A stretch of 62,702 nucleotides of DNA, taken from the NCBI GenBank assembly GCA_964412505.1, contig CAYPOM010000008.1, positions 1 through 62,702 of the forward strand, given 5' to 3'. The first letter of the stretch is position 1. Each line of letters starts with the position of its first letter. A model generated the notes under the pieces. It was not told the origin of the DNA. It did no database searches and was given only the letters and a program-made list of their open reading frames with translations. Both the position numbers and the translations under genes were made by a program. Positions 56,001 to 61,801 of the stretch are shown in pieces. The stretch comes from CAYLKK01 sp964412505 (lineage in GTDB: Bacteria; Pseudomonadota; Alphaproteobacteria; UBA3830; CAYLKK01).

Positions 56001-56996
56001 TGAAGCTTTTTTAAATTTATAAGGTGCACTTTCTGCAGAAACTGGATATATTGAGGCTATTTTTGCTGGTAAATTTATAGTTTCATTATCTACCATCATT
56101 TCCGTAGCATAATGGCATGGGACAAAAAGATAAGAGAATTTTATTAAATCTCGAACACCGTATAAACAAGGGCACTCAAATAGCAAGCTAAAACACTCTG
56201 TTTCAAACTTTTTACCTGCATATTTTGCCTTTGCTGTATCATTGCCATCTTGGAATAGTTCACTATATACTGTTTCTCCATTAATTTTCCAATTATATTT
56301 ACCGTAATATACTTTTCTGCTATTGATTAGCAGAAAATATAGTATTTTATACACAGCAATCAAATCAATTTGCTGTTTTGCTTCACTCGTAAAAGAGCGA
56401 CTTTTATTAAAACCAATGATTAGGTCTATATTTTGCTTAAGTTCTGGATAAGCATCTATTGTCTTCACAATATCAACGAAAGTTCCACTCCAGTCACTTA
56501 TACCGTGATTTTTTGCATCGGCATTTCCATCCGTTATAGTACCTAATGCATAGGCAACATGTTTTGCAAAATGTTCTAAACCACGCTGGCAACATATTTT
56601 TGGCGTAAATCCACCTTTAGCGTGCGTTAGAGCTTCTTCTTGTGCTTTTTTCGCCCTATCAAATAAATATCTTCCATTTTCAGAATTACATTCTCTGTCT
56701 CCGTAAAATACAGGTTGAGATAAATCTATTTCATGGATAACATAATTTATTATTGTATTAAGTAGATCATCCAACTGTGATATTGTAGTCAAGCGCATAT
56801 TCTCATCATTGAGTTGTTCTCCCGAAAAAGGGATTAAACTCCTTGCATAATAAGCTATATATGCTGACATTGTGATTAATTTAGATTGAGTCTCAACTTG
56901 TCCAATCGCAGCTTTAGGACAAGTAATATTCATTCCGTCTACTAGCGGCAAAAACGTTAAAAACGCAACACAAGTTAGCAATTGACTTTTTTTCAT
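53010..56996 (-). CDS. large secreted helical protein (1328 aa) with Lys-rich linker, function unknown
   Basis: I do not recognise this family. The ATG at 56996 is preferred over one at 57011 because GAGGG lies eight bases before it and it gives the signal peptide MKKSQLLTCVAFLTFLPLVDG. Residues about 25-330 form a Cys-containing domain (CCQRGLEHFAKH, LLFECPCLYG). Residues about 390-460 are very basic and low-complexity (RTKKKNGRLTGKHSEQK and similar), which could be a nuclear-localisation-like or nucleic-acid-binding linker. The rest, about 860 residues, looks like continuous amphipathic helix and coiled coil rich in Lys, Glu, Ile and Asn. No catalytic motif is visible. It marks the start of the accessory region and is followed upstream by IS relics. 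Confidence 0.8.
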   Translation of the reverse strand: MKKSQLLTCVAFLTFLPLVDGMNITCPKAAIGQVETQSKLITMSAYIAYYARSLIPFSGEQLNDENMRLTTISQLDDLLNTIINYVIHEIDLSQPVFYGDRECNSENGRYLFDRAKKAQEEALTHAKGGFTPKICCQRGLEHFAKHVAYALGTITDGNADAKNHGISDWSGTFVDIVKTIDAYPELKQNIDLIIGFNKSRSFTSEAKQQIDLIAVYKILYFLLINSRKVYYGKYNWKINGETVYSELFQDGNDTAKAKYAGKKFETECFSLLFECPCLYGVRDLIKFSYLFVPCHYATEMMVDNETINLPAKIASIYPVSAESAPYKFKKASVSELENISINLQPNFQDDKSSSDKEEHDDIVLSIHTEETKICNETVQALELTEHKCNSSRTKKKNGRLTGKHSEQKPSGKTGKKQNVSGKGQLKPEKLSIGKKKEEVIENSIENGKEKNSGMQFLFKDQEIKVTKIKIDLTSQKQINYAVEESMANDKHIPLICNDKYVYLIQRNGYMDSQFEEFINKYKKTVESEKRNANVKFIIEKLQGDINVNIQYLKKFCKDQKLILGQGEIDKCKTDIEQSAAKEFGLYLDYLDRWFQAYTTNDFSYNSISKYLKAAIKYYNVDTAIQKVESKKKVLRILKDEKYSSKLEYIETLLLNALKNIYDITSNQYVLSQLVAMMSYLDKYYVSEQDNFASAILSYILENDCGLLFLNLLQEIANNYNKNRKLTITEAIDIFFEPFSHFIIVTSSKSSSSAIISKYGEKIKRLITEETLIKNDIEDKKKGYLDEFEKKFNEAKTNAFEKDAFYLEDQFKEFKKLFLEHYNLFNNTDATDRIKMPLQIKDGITCAMFYGNRTELKESMEYLQNIINKYKNISLKLSGGLKRLLISVEECIAKKNKLNDSFFMDEVYALYTTLHEEQVRYDPMIYKLLNLESDIICLSNIINSNALSEYNEKSTYELKQEVESFQSVETTDILDVLNKFYEIMPHIMRVCNLISNSNIMDVSEMLDDIETINKCDEAKKVLSTILSGKNIDLGKQTVSKIKTIISYLDKVIKLSVLQQLKYQYDSPYKQLDIQPYLQIDNVYKYHLYSMFQELGNQLSNGCSDLHWKKEQIDQDLYMIAKIIIRMHDIAMIDHYQIRAIMLSQLADDIKESGYYDVSDAQTQVIVVDSPSLFLVKPDMVSKVLQNACYALWLIARGSENEGKDDRIKQFSEIIGPINKYFGKNLKEVNEQGCKNELNDMVKTLYKVSSLENIQTEIDNFKKELTREDTVTKDIIASCSFVMQKITNYINGLKLAAEDKEILDMEMKINFMNQLENVRNSAAVLLAEFK

Positions 56997-57110
56997 AATG
57001 CATGCCCTCAAATGAATATTTTAAATAAATCTATAGTAAATATATTTTAAACATAAACTATAATTAATGTAAATTAATTTATTCACTATAATACAGAATG
57101 CAGATGCAGA

Positions 57111-57286
57111 TTAAAGCAATAATCCGAACGACTTGGAAATAGACTGAGTTGGAGAGTTCCAGTTTAGGAGCTTCACAGGTATATTATTAATTTCGTTTTG
57201 GATGGTACAGATTTGTTCGTTTGAAATCAAGTCGAAATTAGTTCCTTTCCCCAGGGACTGTCTTTGTTTCTATTTTCGATAGAGCC
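57111..57286 (-). pseudogene. IS30-family transposase, C-terminal fragment, frameshifted
   Basis: On the minus strand the frame ending at TAA 57111 reads GKGTNFDLISNEQICTIQ, then NEINNIPVKLLNWNSPTQ. This matches the IS30-family end (PKGTDF...IxNxPxKxLxWxxP). Just upstream the matching ENRNK continues in another frame, so there is a frameshift near 57250. The catalytic part is missing. The IS3-type relic abuts its upstream edge at 57287. Confidence 0.72.
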
Positions 57287-57565
57287 TGAACTGAGCACCG
57301 GAAGTCGGACCATTTATGTATTATTTTTGCGATCGTTTTTTCTCAACTTTCGCGTAGATGAAGCTGTGTCCATCCACGATTTTATTATACACATTATTAT
57401 GAGTATTGTAATTTAAATTTTGATGTAATCTCTTAAAATTATAAAAATAAACAAACTGTTGTATATGTTTTTTCACATCATTTATATGCTTAAACCTCAA
57501 TTCCTTACATAATATCACACAAAAAACGATCGATAACCGTTGCCTTAAATCCGGAGCTCAGTATA
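57287..57565 (-). mobile_element. internally deleted IS3/IS481-type insertion element
   Basis: TGAACTGAGCACCGGAAGTC at 57287 is a typical IS3-family terminal repeat. Its imperfect inverted copy ends at 57565 (minus-strand read TATACTGAGCTCCGGAT). A second inner inverted match, around CGATCGTTTTTT, lies just inside both ends. Only about 280 bases remain between them. The element separates an IS30 relic from a truncated serine recombinase and probably inserted there. Confidence 0.65.
57321..57518 (-). pseudogene. IS3/IS481-type transposase (rve integrase core), C-terminal fragment
   Basis: About 65 codons including KHINDVKKHIQQFVYFYNFK and RLHQNLNYNTHNNVYNKI. The pattern FYNxxRxHQxLxYxTPxxVY is the end of rve_3-type transposases. 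The DDE residues are missing. It lies fully inside the IS ends at 57287 and 57565. Confidence 0.75.
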
Positions 57566-58078
57566 GCTACATGGAATCAAGTCCAAGAGATTTTTAAAAA
57601 ACATCCAGAAAATAAAAGAAAAAATAGCAAAGTTGTAACAAGCTCACTTTTGAGGGGAATTATGAAATGTGAAAGCTGTAATGTGCTTATGCTGCCGACT
57701 TATTGTGTAAAAAACGGTTCTAGGTATAGGTACTACACGTGCCAAAATCATAAAAAATTCAAGTCATGCAACGCTGATTTTAAAAATGTCCCAGCAGGGC
57801 AAGTAGAAGAACAGGTTGTAAACGAAATCTTGAAAATATTGAAATCTCCTGAAATTTTGGTCCATATAGACAAGCTTGCGGAAGAAAACAAAGAAATTAC
57901 GCAAAAAGAGTTGTTGGTGGCGTTGAAAAATTTAAACGAAGTATGGAGCTACCTGTATCCTGCAGAGCAGAGCAAAATCGTAAAATTGCTAGTGGATTCA
58001 GTGAGTATCAAAAATGATGACTTGAAAATGAATATGAATCTAGGCGGTTTAAATCAAATGTTAATAGAATTATCTTGA
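57566..58078 (+). pseudogene. large serine recombinase, C-terminal remnant with zinc ribbon
   Basis: The frame is open from the IS3 relic edge at 57566 and reads ATWNQVQEIFKKHPENKRK, then LLRGIMKCESCNVLMLPTYC and YRYYTCQNHKKFKSC. This is the Recombinase domain end and the zinc beta-ribbon (Cys pairs CxxC and CxxHxxxxxC) of rickettsial-type large serine recombinases, followed by a coiled coil. The N-terminal resolvase domain with the catalytic Ser, more than 300 residues, is absent. A TTG at 57650 could start a shorter peptide. The last 198 bases (57881-58078) recur at 60839. Confidence 0.85.
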
Positions 58079-58441
58079 GGAAAAAATGGAAGCACTAAAA
58101 AAAGAGGTCTTAATTCCAATCAAAATCAGCAAAAGAAAAGCTGGCAGTCCAACATATTTCATGAAAAATCAGTACGTCAAAACGCCACTATCGAAGCTAT
58201 TAGCCAAAGCATACATAATGGACAAAAGGCTCAAAGAAAACCCAAAGATGCAGTTTAGAGAATTCTGCAAAATCAATAAAATAACACCGCATTACCTAAG
58301 CGCTGTCTTGCAGCTCAACAACCTCTCACCAAAACTCAAAACAATGATAATGAACGGATTCCAACCAAAACACATATCAATCCAAGACCTCCTCAGAGCC
58401 AAAATCCCACTCGAATGGAACAAGCAAGAATCTTGGATGAT
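57881..58441 (+). repeat. 561-bp direct repeat, copy 1
   Basis: This stretch covers the recombinase tail and nearly all of the following ORF and appears identical, base for base by eye, to 60839-61399. Identity stops abruptly at both edges. It is 2958 bases from its partner. Confidence 0.9.
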
Positions 58442-58451
58442 AGAGGCGTAA
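58086..58451 (+). CDS. KorB-like HTH partner ORF of serine recombinase (copy 1)
   Basis: A 121-aa basic protein seven bases after the recombinase stop with a good AGGAAAAA ahead of its ATG. FREFCKINKITPHYLSAVLQ followed by LNNLSPKLKTMIMNGFQP and DLLRAKIPLEWNKQ matches the HTH segment that lies at the C-terminus of, or directly after, alphaproteobacterial large serine recombinases (LAPxIxxxILxGxQPxxLTxxxLLxxxPLxWxxQ). It may help bind att DNA. Composition is richer in C than its neighbours, consistent with mobile origin. It may still be expressed, but its recombinase is broken. Confidence 0.75.
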   Translation: MEALKKEVLIPIKISKRKAGSPTYFMKNQYVKTPLSKLLAKAYIMDKRLKENPKMQFREFCKINKITPHYLSAVLQLNNLSPKLKTMIMNGFQPKHISIQDLLRAKIPLEWNKQESWMIEA

Positions 58452-58456
58452 AAAAT

Positions 58457-58822
58457 TTAATTATGTAGCATGCTATTTAATTTATCATAAGTACTCCGTT
58501 CTTTGATTGGCGCAAGGTAGTTTTGAAGCGTCATATAAAATGATGTATATCCGCCACCGCATCGTTCTTCCCCAGACTCATTACATGCTAAACCTTCATT
58601 TAACTTAGCTTGATCGTTTAACTTTTTTACCTCTTTCTGTAATTTAGTATACAATTTCTTTACTTCATCAGGTTTATTCGCATCGATTTGTTTTTTCAAT
58701 TCATGAACCATCTTATCGACATTGCTAAACATTTGAGTTTTAGTAGCATTTGTATATTCAATTAAACAAATAGCACACAAAATATGCAAAGAATAAGCTA
58801 AAAAGTAAGAATTAATCTTCAT
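58457..58822 (-). CDS. small secreted protein, partner of metallopeptidase (copy 1)
   Basis: 121 aa from the ATG at 58822, chosen because GGAGGG lies four bases before it. A longer reading to 58846 loses this site. MKINSYFLAYSLHILCAICLIEYTNA is a signal peptide. The mature part is a Lys/Glu/Asp-rich helical stretch (VDKMVHELKKQIDANKPDEV) and then ERCGGGYTSFYMTLQNYLAPIKE near the C-terminus. This last part is shared with the protein at 61415 (GCGDNYTEFIILLQNALSPIKE). It lies 60 bases downstream of the metallopeptidase and is probably co-transcribed. It could be an inhibitor/immunity protein, a periplasmic chaperone or a second effector. No family is recognised. Confidence 0.72.
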   Translation of the reverse strand: MKINSYFLAYSLHILCAICLIEYTNATKTQMFSNVDKMVHELKKQIDANKPDEVKKLYTKLQKEVKKLNDQAKLNEGLACNESGEERCGGGYTSFYMTLQNYLAPIKERSTYDKLNSMLHN

Positions 58823-58882
58823 GTTTCCCTCCGTAATTACAAACAATATACAATTAGATCATACATAAATATATACAATCAA

Positions 58883-60403
58883 CTATTTATTTTCATCTAA
58901 TGTAAAACTTCCTTTACCAAATTTGACACTCTTAGTGCCCTTTCTAAAACAATTACCAAGCCCGGGTTTATTAAACATAGCCGTGTTTATGAAAAAACAA
59001 TTGTTATTTATATTAATTAAATTTTTTGTATACAATTGCTTATTTGAATTAATTATTTCTATAGCTCTTTCTATTACTACAGCGTCTTCTATATATTCAT
59101 CATCAGCGTGAGAGAATCTAATCTTACATTCTCCTCCAAGGCATGTTCTGTACAAATTTTCGCATAAATCATCTCCTTCAATATATTGACTATAACTTTT
59201 TTTGTTTAGCCCAATAATATTCCTTAATTCTTCATATGATATAATGTCTGGTTTCGAAGTCCATGACATTGCAGATACTTTGGCTCTATCATCAGTATAC
59301 TCTAAGTTGCCATACAATACTTTCCCGATTATATGTGTATTTATTTCAGATATAACATTCTTATCTGAGGCGTTTTCATCATGAAATCTAAATAAATTTC
59401 GAAGTGAATGATACCAATGACAAAGTTCATGAAAAACAGCAATATCTACTTTGCGTTTACATTTACATAGGGCATACTGTAGGTTGCTGAGTTTTTTCTC
59501 AACTACAATTGTTTTGTGTTTTGGATTGTTGCAATATTTTATGCTAGCATTACTTAAGATTAACAAGTCATTAGAAATGGGATCATCGCATTTCGAATCA
59601 GGGTAACAGTAAGCATTGCTATTTGAATATTTTATTGTTAAGGTTTTGTTGGCCTTAATAATTGCTTCATTTTGAGTCGTGTTCGCACTACGAATGCTTT
59701 CTGTCTCAAAACATCCATTCCCTCTCTCATCTTTCCTTCTAATCTCAATTAATATTCTGTATAAGAGCACTCTACCGACTGAAGTTGATGCTATTTTCAT
59801 AAAATTATCTATAAACGATTTTCTTCTGGTTTCTTCCTGTTGTGTATCATGATGTACGTGATAGCTTACTTCGTATCCTTCATCTGTACCCATTGTTTCA
59901 AAATCATAGCTAATAATTCTTTTTTTGTTATTATTTTCATCATACCCAGCTTTTATGAAATCATCTGGTCCTGGATCTTCTTCATTTCTAAATGGAATTA
60001 CGCCAAACATTTTCATGTACCACTGAGTAATAGGAGAATTTAAACGCTCTTCATCGTTTAGGTGTGAGTCTGCGTTCGCGCATGACCATTCTACTGCTTC
60101 TTCTGTTGTTGGTTGCCTGCCATCTGATGGAAAGTAAATAAAACCAGAAGTGCCAACTAACATATTTAATGTTTCGTTAAATGGCAATCTTTGAAGAGAT
60201 GGATTCGACGTTAATTCATTGTATTTTGTATCAGCTATAGTTTCAGGTACTATTACACAAACGTATTTATTTACATTTATTATAAATTGATGTGATCTAC
60301 CTAATACATCAACAGGCAAATCAAATACAGTTTGCATACCATTCACAATACCTGTGAACAAACAAAAAACTGCTACAACAAACAATCTACAAAAAATATT
60401 CAT
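58883..60403 (-). CDS. secreted HExxHxxH metallopeptidase, M91/NleD-like (copy 1)
   Basis: 506 aa. GGAGG lies four bases before the ATG. MNIFCRLFVVAVFCLFTGIVNG is a Sec signal peptide. Residues about 200-230 carry the conserved helix IASTSVGRVLLYRILIEIRR. Residues 325-332 are HELCHWYH, a zinc HExxH motif with an extra His three residues later. A downstream block, YEELRNIIGL (about 390) and GDDLCENLYRTC (about 411), recalls the EExRxxG...EN-R pattern of M91 peptidases (NleD, which clips host JNK/p38 kinases). The M91 assignment is inference from motif order. A secretion signal is unusual for that family, which normally uses type III secretion. Many Cys suggest disulfides. The gene pairs with the small secreted protein at 58457. 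Confidence 0.75.
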   Translation of the reverse strand: MNIFCRLFVVAVFCLFTGIVNGMQTVFDLPVDVLGRSHQFIINVNKYVCVIVPETIADTKYNELTSNPSLQRLPFNETLNMLVGTSGFIYFPSDGRQPTTEEAVEWSCANADSHLNDEERLNSPITQWYMKMFGVIPFRNEEDPGPDDFIKAGYDENNNKKRIISYDFETMGTDEGYEVSYHVHHDTQQEETRRKSFIDNFMKIASTSVGRVLLYRILIEIRRKDERGNGCFETESIRSANTTQNEAIIKANKTLTIKYSNSNAYCYPDSKCDDPISNDLLILSNASIKYCNNPKHKTIVVEKKLSNLQYALCKCKRKVDIAVFHELCHWYHSLRNLFRFHDENASDKNVISEINTHIIGKVLYGNLEYTDDRAKVSAMSWTSKPDIISYEELRNIIGLNKKSYSQYIEGDDLCENLYRTCLGGECKIRFSHADDEYIEDAVVIERAIEIINSNKQLYTKNLININNNCFFINTAMFNKPGLGNCFRKGTKSVKFGKGSFTLDENK

Positions 60404-60509
60404 GACGCCTCCATGTTTTCACTTCAATTCTACCACTTAAAGGTTAAGAAAATTTAAATTTTGTACAACGAGGTTAACTAAATTGCAGTAAATATTGCTT
60501 AAATCTATA

Positions 60510-60585
60510 TGGTTGGCGAGTAGGATTCGAACTTAAGTAGATTTTAGAGATGCGTTGATATGCACTAATTTAGCTACAGCGTGCC
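60510..60585 (-). other. possible eroded tRNA-like relic
   Basis: On the minus strand the 3' end reads AAGTTCGAATCCTACTCGCC then AACCA. GTTCGAATCC is the T-arm/B-box consensus, followed at nearly the right distance by CCA, with a D-arm-like TAGCTAAATTAGTGCA upstream. The span is about 76 bases. However, the acceptor, T and anticodon stems do not pair well, so it is not a functional tRNA by eye. It may be a decayed tRNA or the 3' end of one left by an integration event. The rest of the 435-base gap 60404-60838 has no recognisable gene. Confidence 0.3.
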
Positions 60586-60838
60586 TCATGTTAGAAAAAA
60601 TCGACAATAGCATTATTCTCTCAAATTTCAGAGGATTTTATTTTCCGTAATAGTGCGATATGGTATGCGGTCGTAAAATTGACGGAAAAATTTGTATGGT
60701 TTTTAGGGAAAGCGCGTTTTGCTCTCAAATATGAGCATAAATTAGCAAATTCTCTAGTCAACATGCTTTGGAGAGATTTCTGCGATTTGGAGACTTTTTG
60801 GCCATTCTCTCAACCAATTTTTGTCTAGATTATGTTGT

Positions 60839-61036
60839 GAAGAAAACAAAGAAATTACGCAAAAAGAGTTGTTGGTGGCGTTGAAAAATTTAAACGAAGT
60901 ATGGAGCTACCTGTATCCTGCAGAGCAGAGCAAAATCGTAAAATTGCTAGTGGATTCAGTGAGTATCAAAAATGATGACTTGAAAATGAATATGAATCTA
61001 GGCGGTTTAAATCAAATGTTAATAGAATTATCTTGA
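60839..61036 (+). pseudogene. serine recombinase, last 65 codons (second copy)
   Basis: The frame reads EENKEITQKELLVALKNL, then NEVWSYLYPAEQSKIVKLL and on to the stop at 61036, identical to the end of the recombinase relic at 57566-58078. Sequence before 60839 is unrelated. No start codon with a ribosome site is visible, so this is a duplicated fragment rather than a gene. Confidence 0.85.
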
Positions 61037-61399
61037 GGAAAAAATGGAAGCACTAAAAAAAGAGGTCTTAATTCCAATCAAAATCAGCAAAAGAAAAGCT
61101 GGCAGTCCAACATATTTCATGAAAAATCAGTACGTCAAAACGCCACTATCGAAGCTATTAGCCAAAGCATACATAATGGACAAAAGGCTCAAAGAAAACC
61201 CAAAGATGCAGTTTAGAGAATTCTGCAAAATCAATAAAATAACACCGCATTACCTAAGCGCTGTCTTGCAGCTCAACAACCTCTCACCAAAACTCAAAAC
61301 AATGATAATGAACGGATTCCAACCAAAACACATATCAATCCAAGACCTCCTCAGAGCCAAAATCCCACTCGAATGGAACAAGCAAGAATCTTGGATGAT
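60839..61399 (+). repeat. 561-bp direct repeat, copy 2
   Basis: Appears identical by eye to 57881-58441. It spans the recombinase tail and the HTH ORF. Together with the following minus-strand gene pair it forms the second unit of a tandem duplication. Confidence 0.9.
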
Positions 61400-61406
61400 G
61401 GAGTGA
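61044..61406 (+). CDS. KorB-like HTH partner ORF of serine recombinase (copy 2)
   Basis: 120 aa, identical to the ORF at 58086 except for the last residues (MME here, MIEA there), because the direct repeat ends just before the stop codon. It has the same ribosome site and HTH-like segment. It is followed head-to-head (convergent) by the second small secreted protein. See the first copy for the family argument. Confidence 0.72.
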   Translation: MEALKKEVLIPIKISKRKAGSPTYFMKNQYVKTPLSKLLAKAYIMDKRLKENPKMQFREFCKINKITPHYLSAVLQLNNLSPKLKTMIMNGFQPKHISIQDLLRAKIPLEWNKQESWMME

Positions 61407-61414
61407 AAATGAAG

Positions 61415-61774
61415 CTATTGTATAATTCTTTTCAACTTATTAGCAATTTGTGGCTCTTTAATAGGCGATAACGCATTTTGCAGAAGTATAATGAACTCCG
61501 TATAATTATCTCCACAACCTTCCTTTCCGTATTCTTTAAAAACTCCATTTCCTTTAGCTTCTATGGCTGCCTTGTTTAATGTGTTCACTTTTTGTTGTAA
61601 CATCATATATTTTTTCTTGATCGCATCTTCATCTGATGTACTAATGGTCATTACTTTTAATATCCTCGCATCATTCGCTATATCATCTAACGTTGTAACT
61701 TGCTCTACCTTCATCGCAGCGACATTTTGTGCTATAATCATTAAAACTGACACGGCTAAATAAAATACTTTCAT
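61415..61774 (-). CDS. small secreted protein, partner of metallopeptidase (copy 2)
   Basis: 119 aa from the ATG at 61774, which has GAGG nine bases upstream. A TTG at 61789 is less likely. MKVFYLAVSVLMIIAQNVAA is a signal peptide. The middle is helical (DAIKKKYMMLQQKVNTLNKA). The C-terminus EGCGDNYTEFIILLQNALSPIKE matches the protein at 58457 (ERCGGGYTSFYMTLQNYLAPIKE), with the single Cys-Gly, Tyr-Thr, Leu-Gln-Asn and Pro-Ile-Lys-Glu conserved. The N-terminal half is diverged. It lies 12 bases after the second metallopeptidase and is therefore likely to be translated with it. Confidence 0.72.
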   Translation of the reverse strand: MKVFYLAVSVLMIIAQNVAAMKVEQVTTLDDIANDARILKVMTISTSDEDAIKKKYMMLQQKVNTLNKAAIEAKGNGVFKEYGKEGCGDNYTEFIILLQNALSPIKEPQIANKLKRIIQ

Positions 61775-61801
61775 AATTACATACCTCAAACAACATGCTT
61801 A

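Noticed and set aside
60510..60585. A functional tRNA, possibly with a CTA anticodon
   Set aside because: The loop could be read as CTA, but the acceptor, T and anticodon stems contain several mismatches. It is at most a relic.
60821..61036. A 71-codon gene starting before the direct repeat
   Set aside because: The first six codons come from unrelated spacer sequence and there is no ribosome site. The rest is a duplicated recombinase tail.
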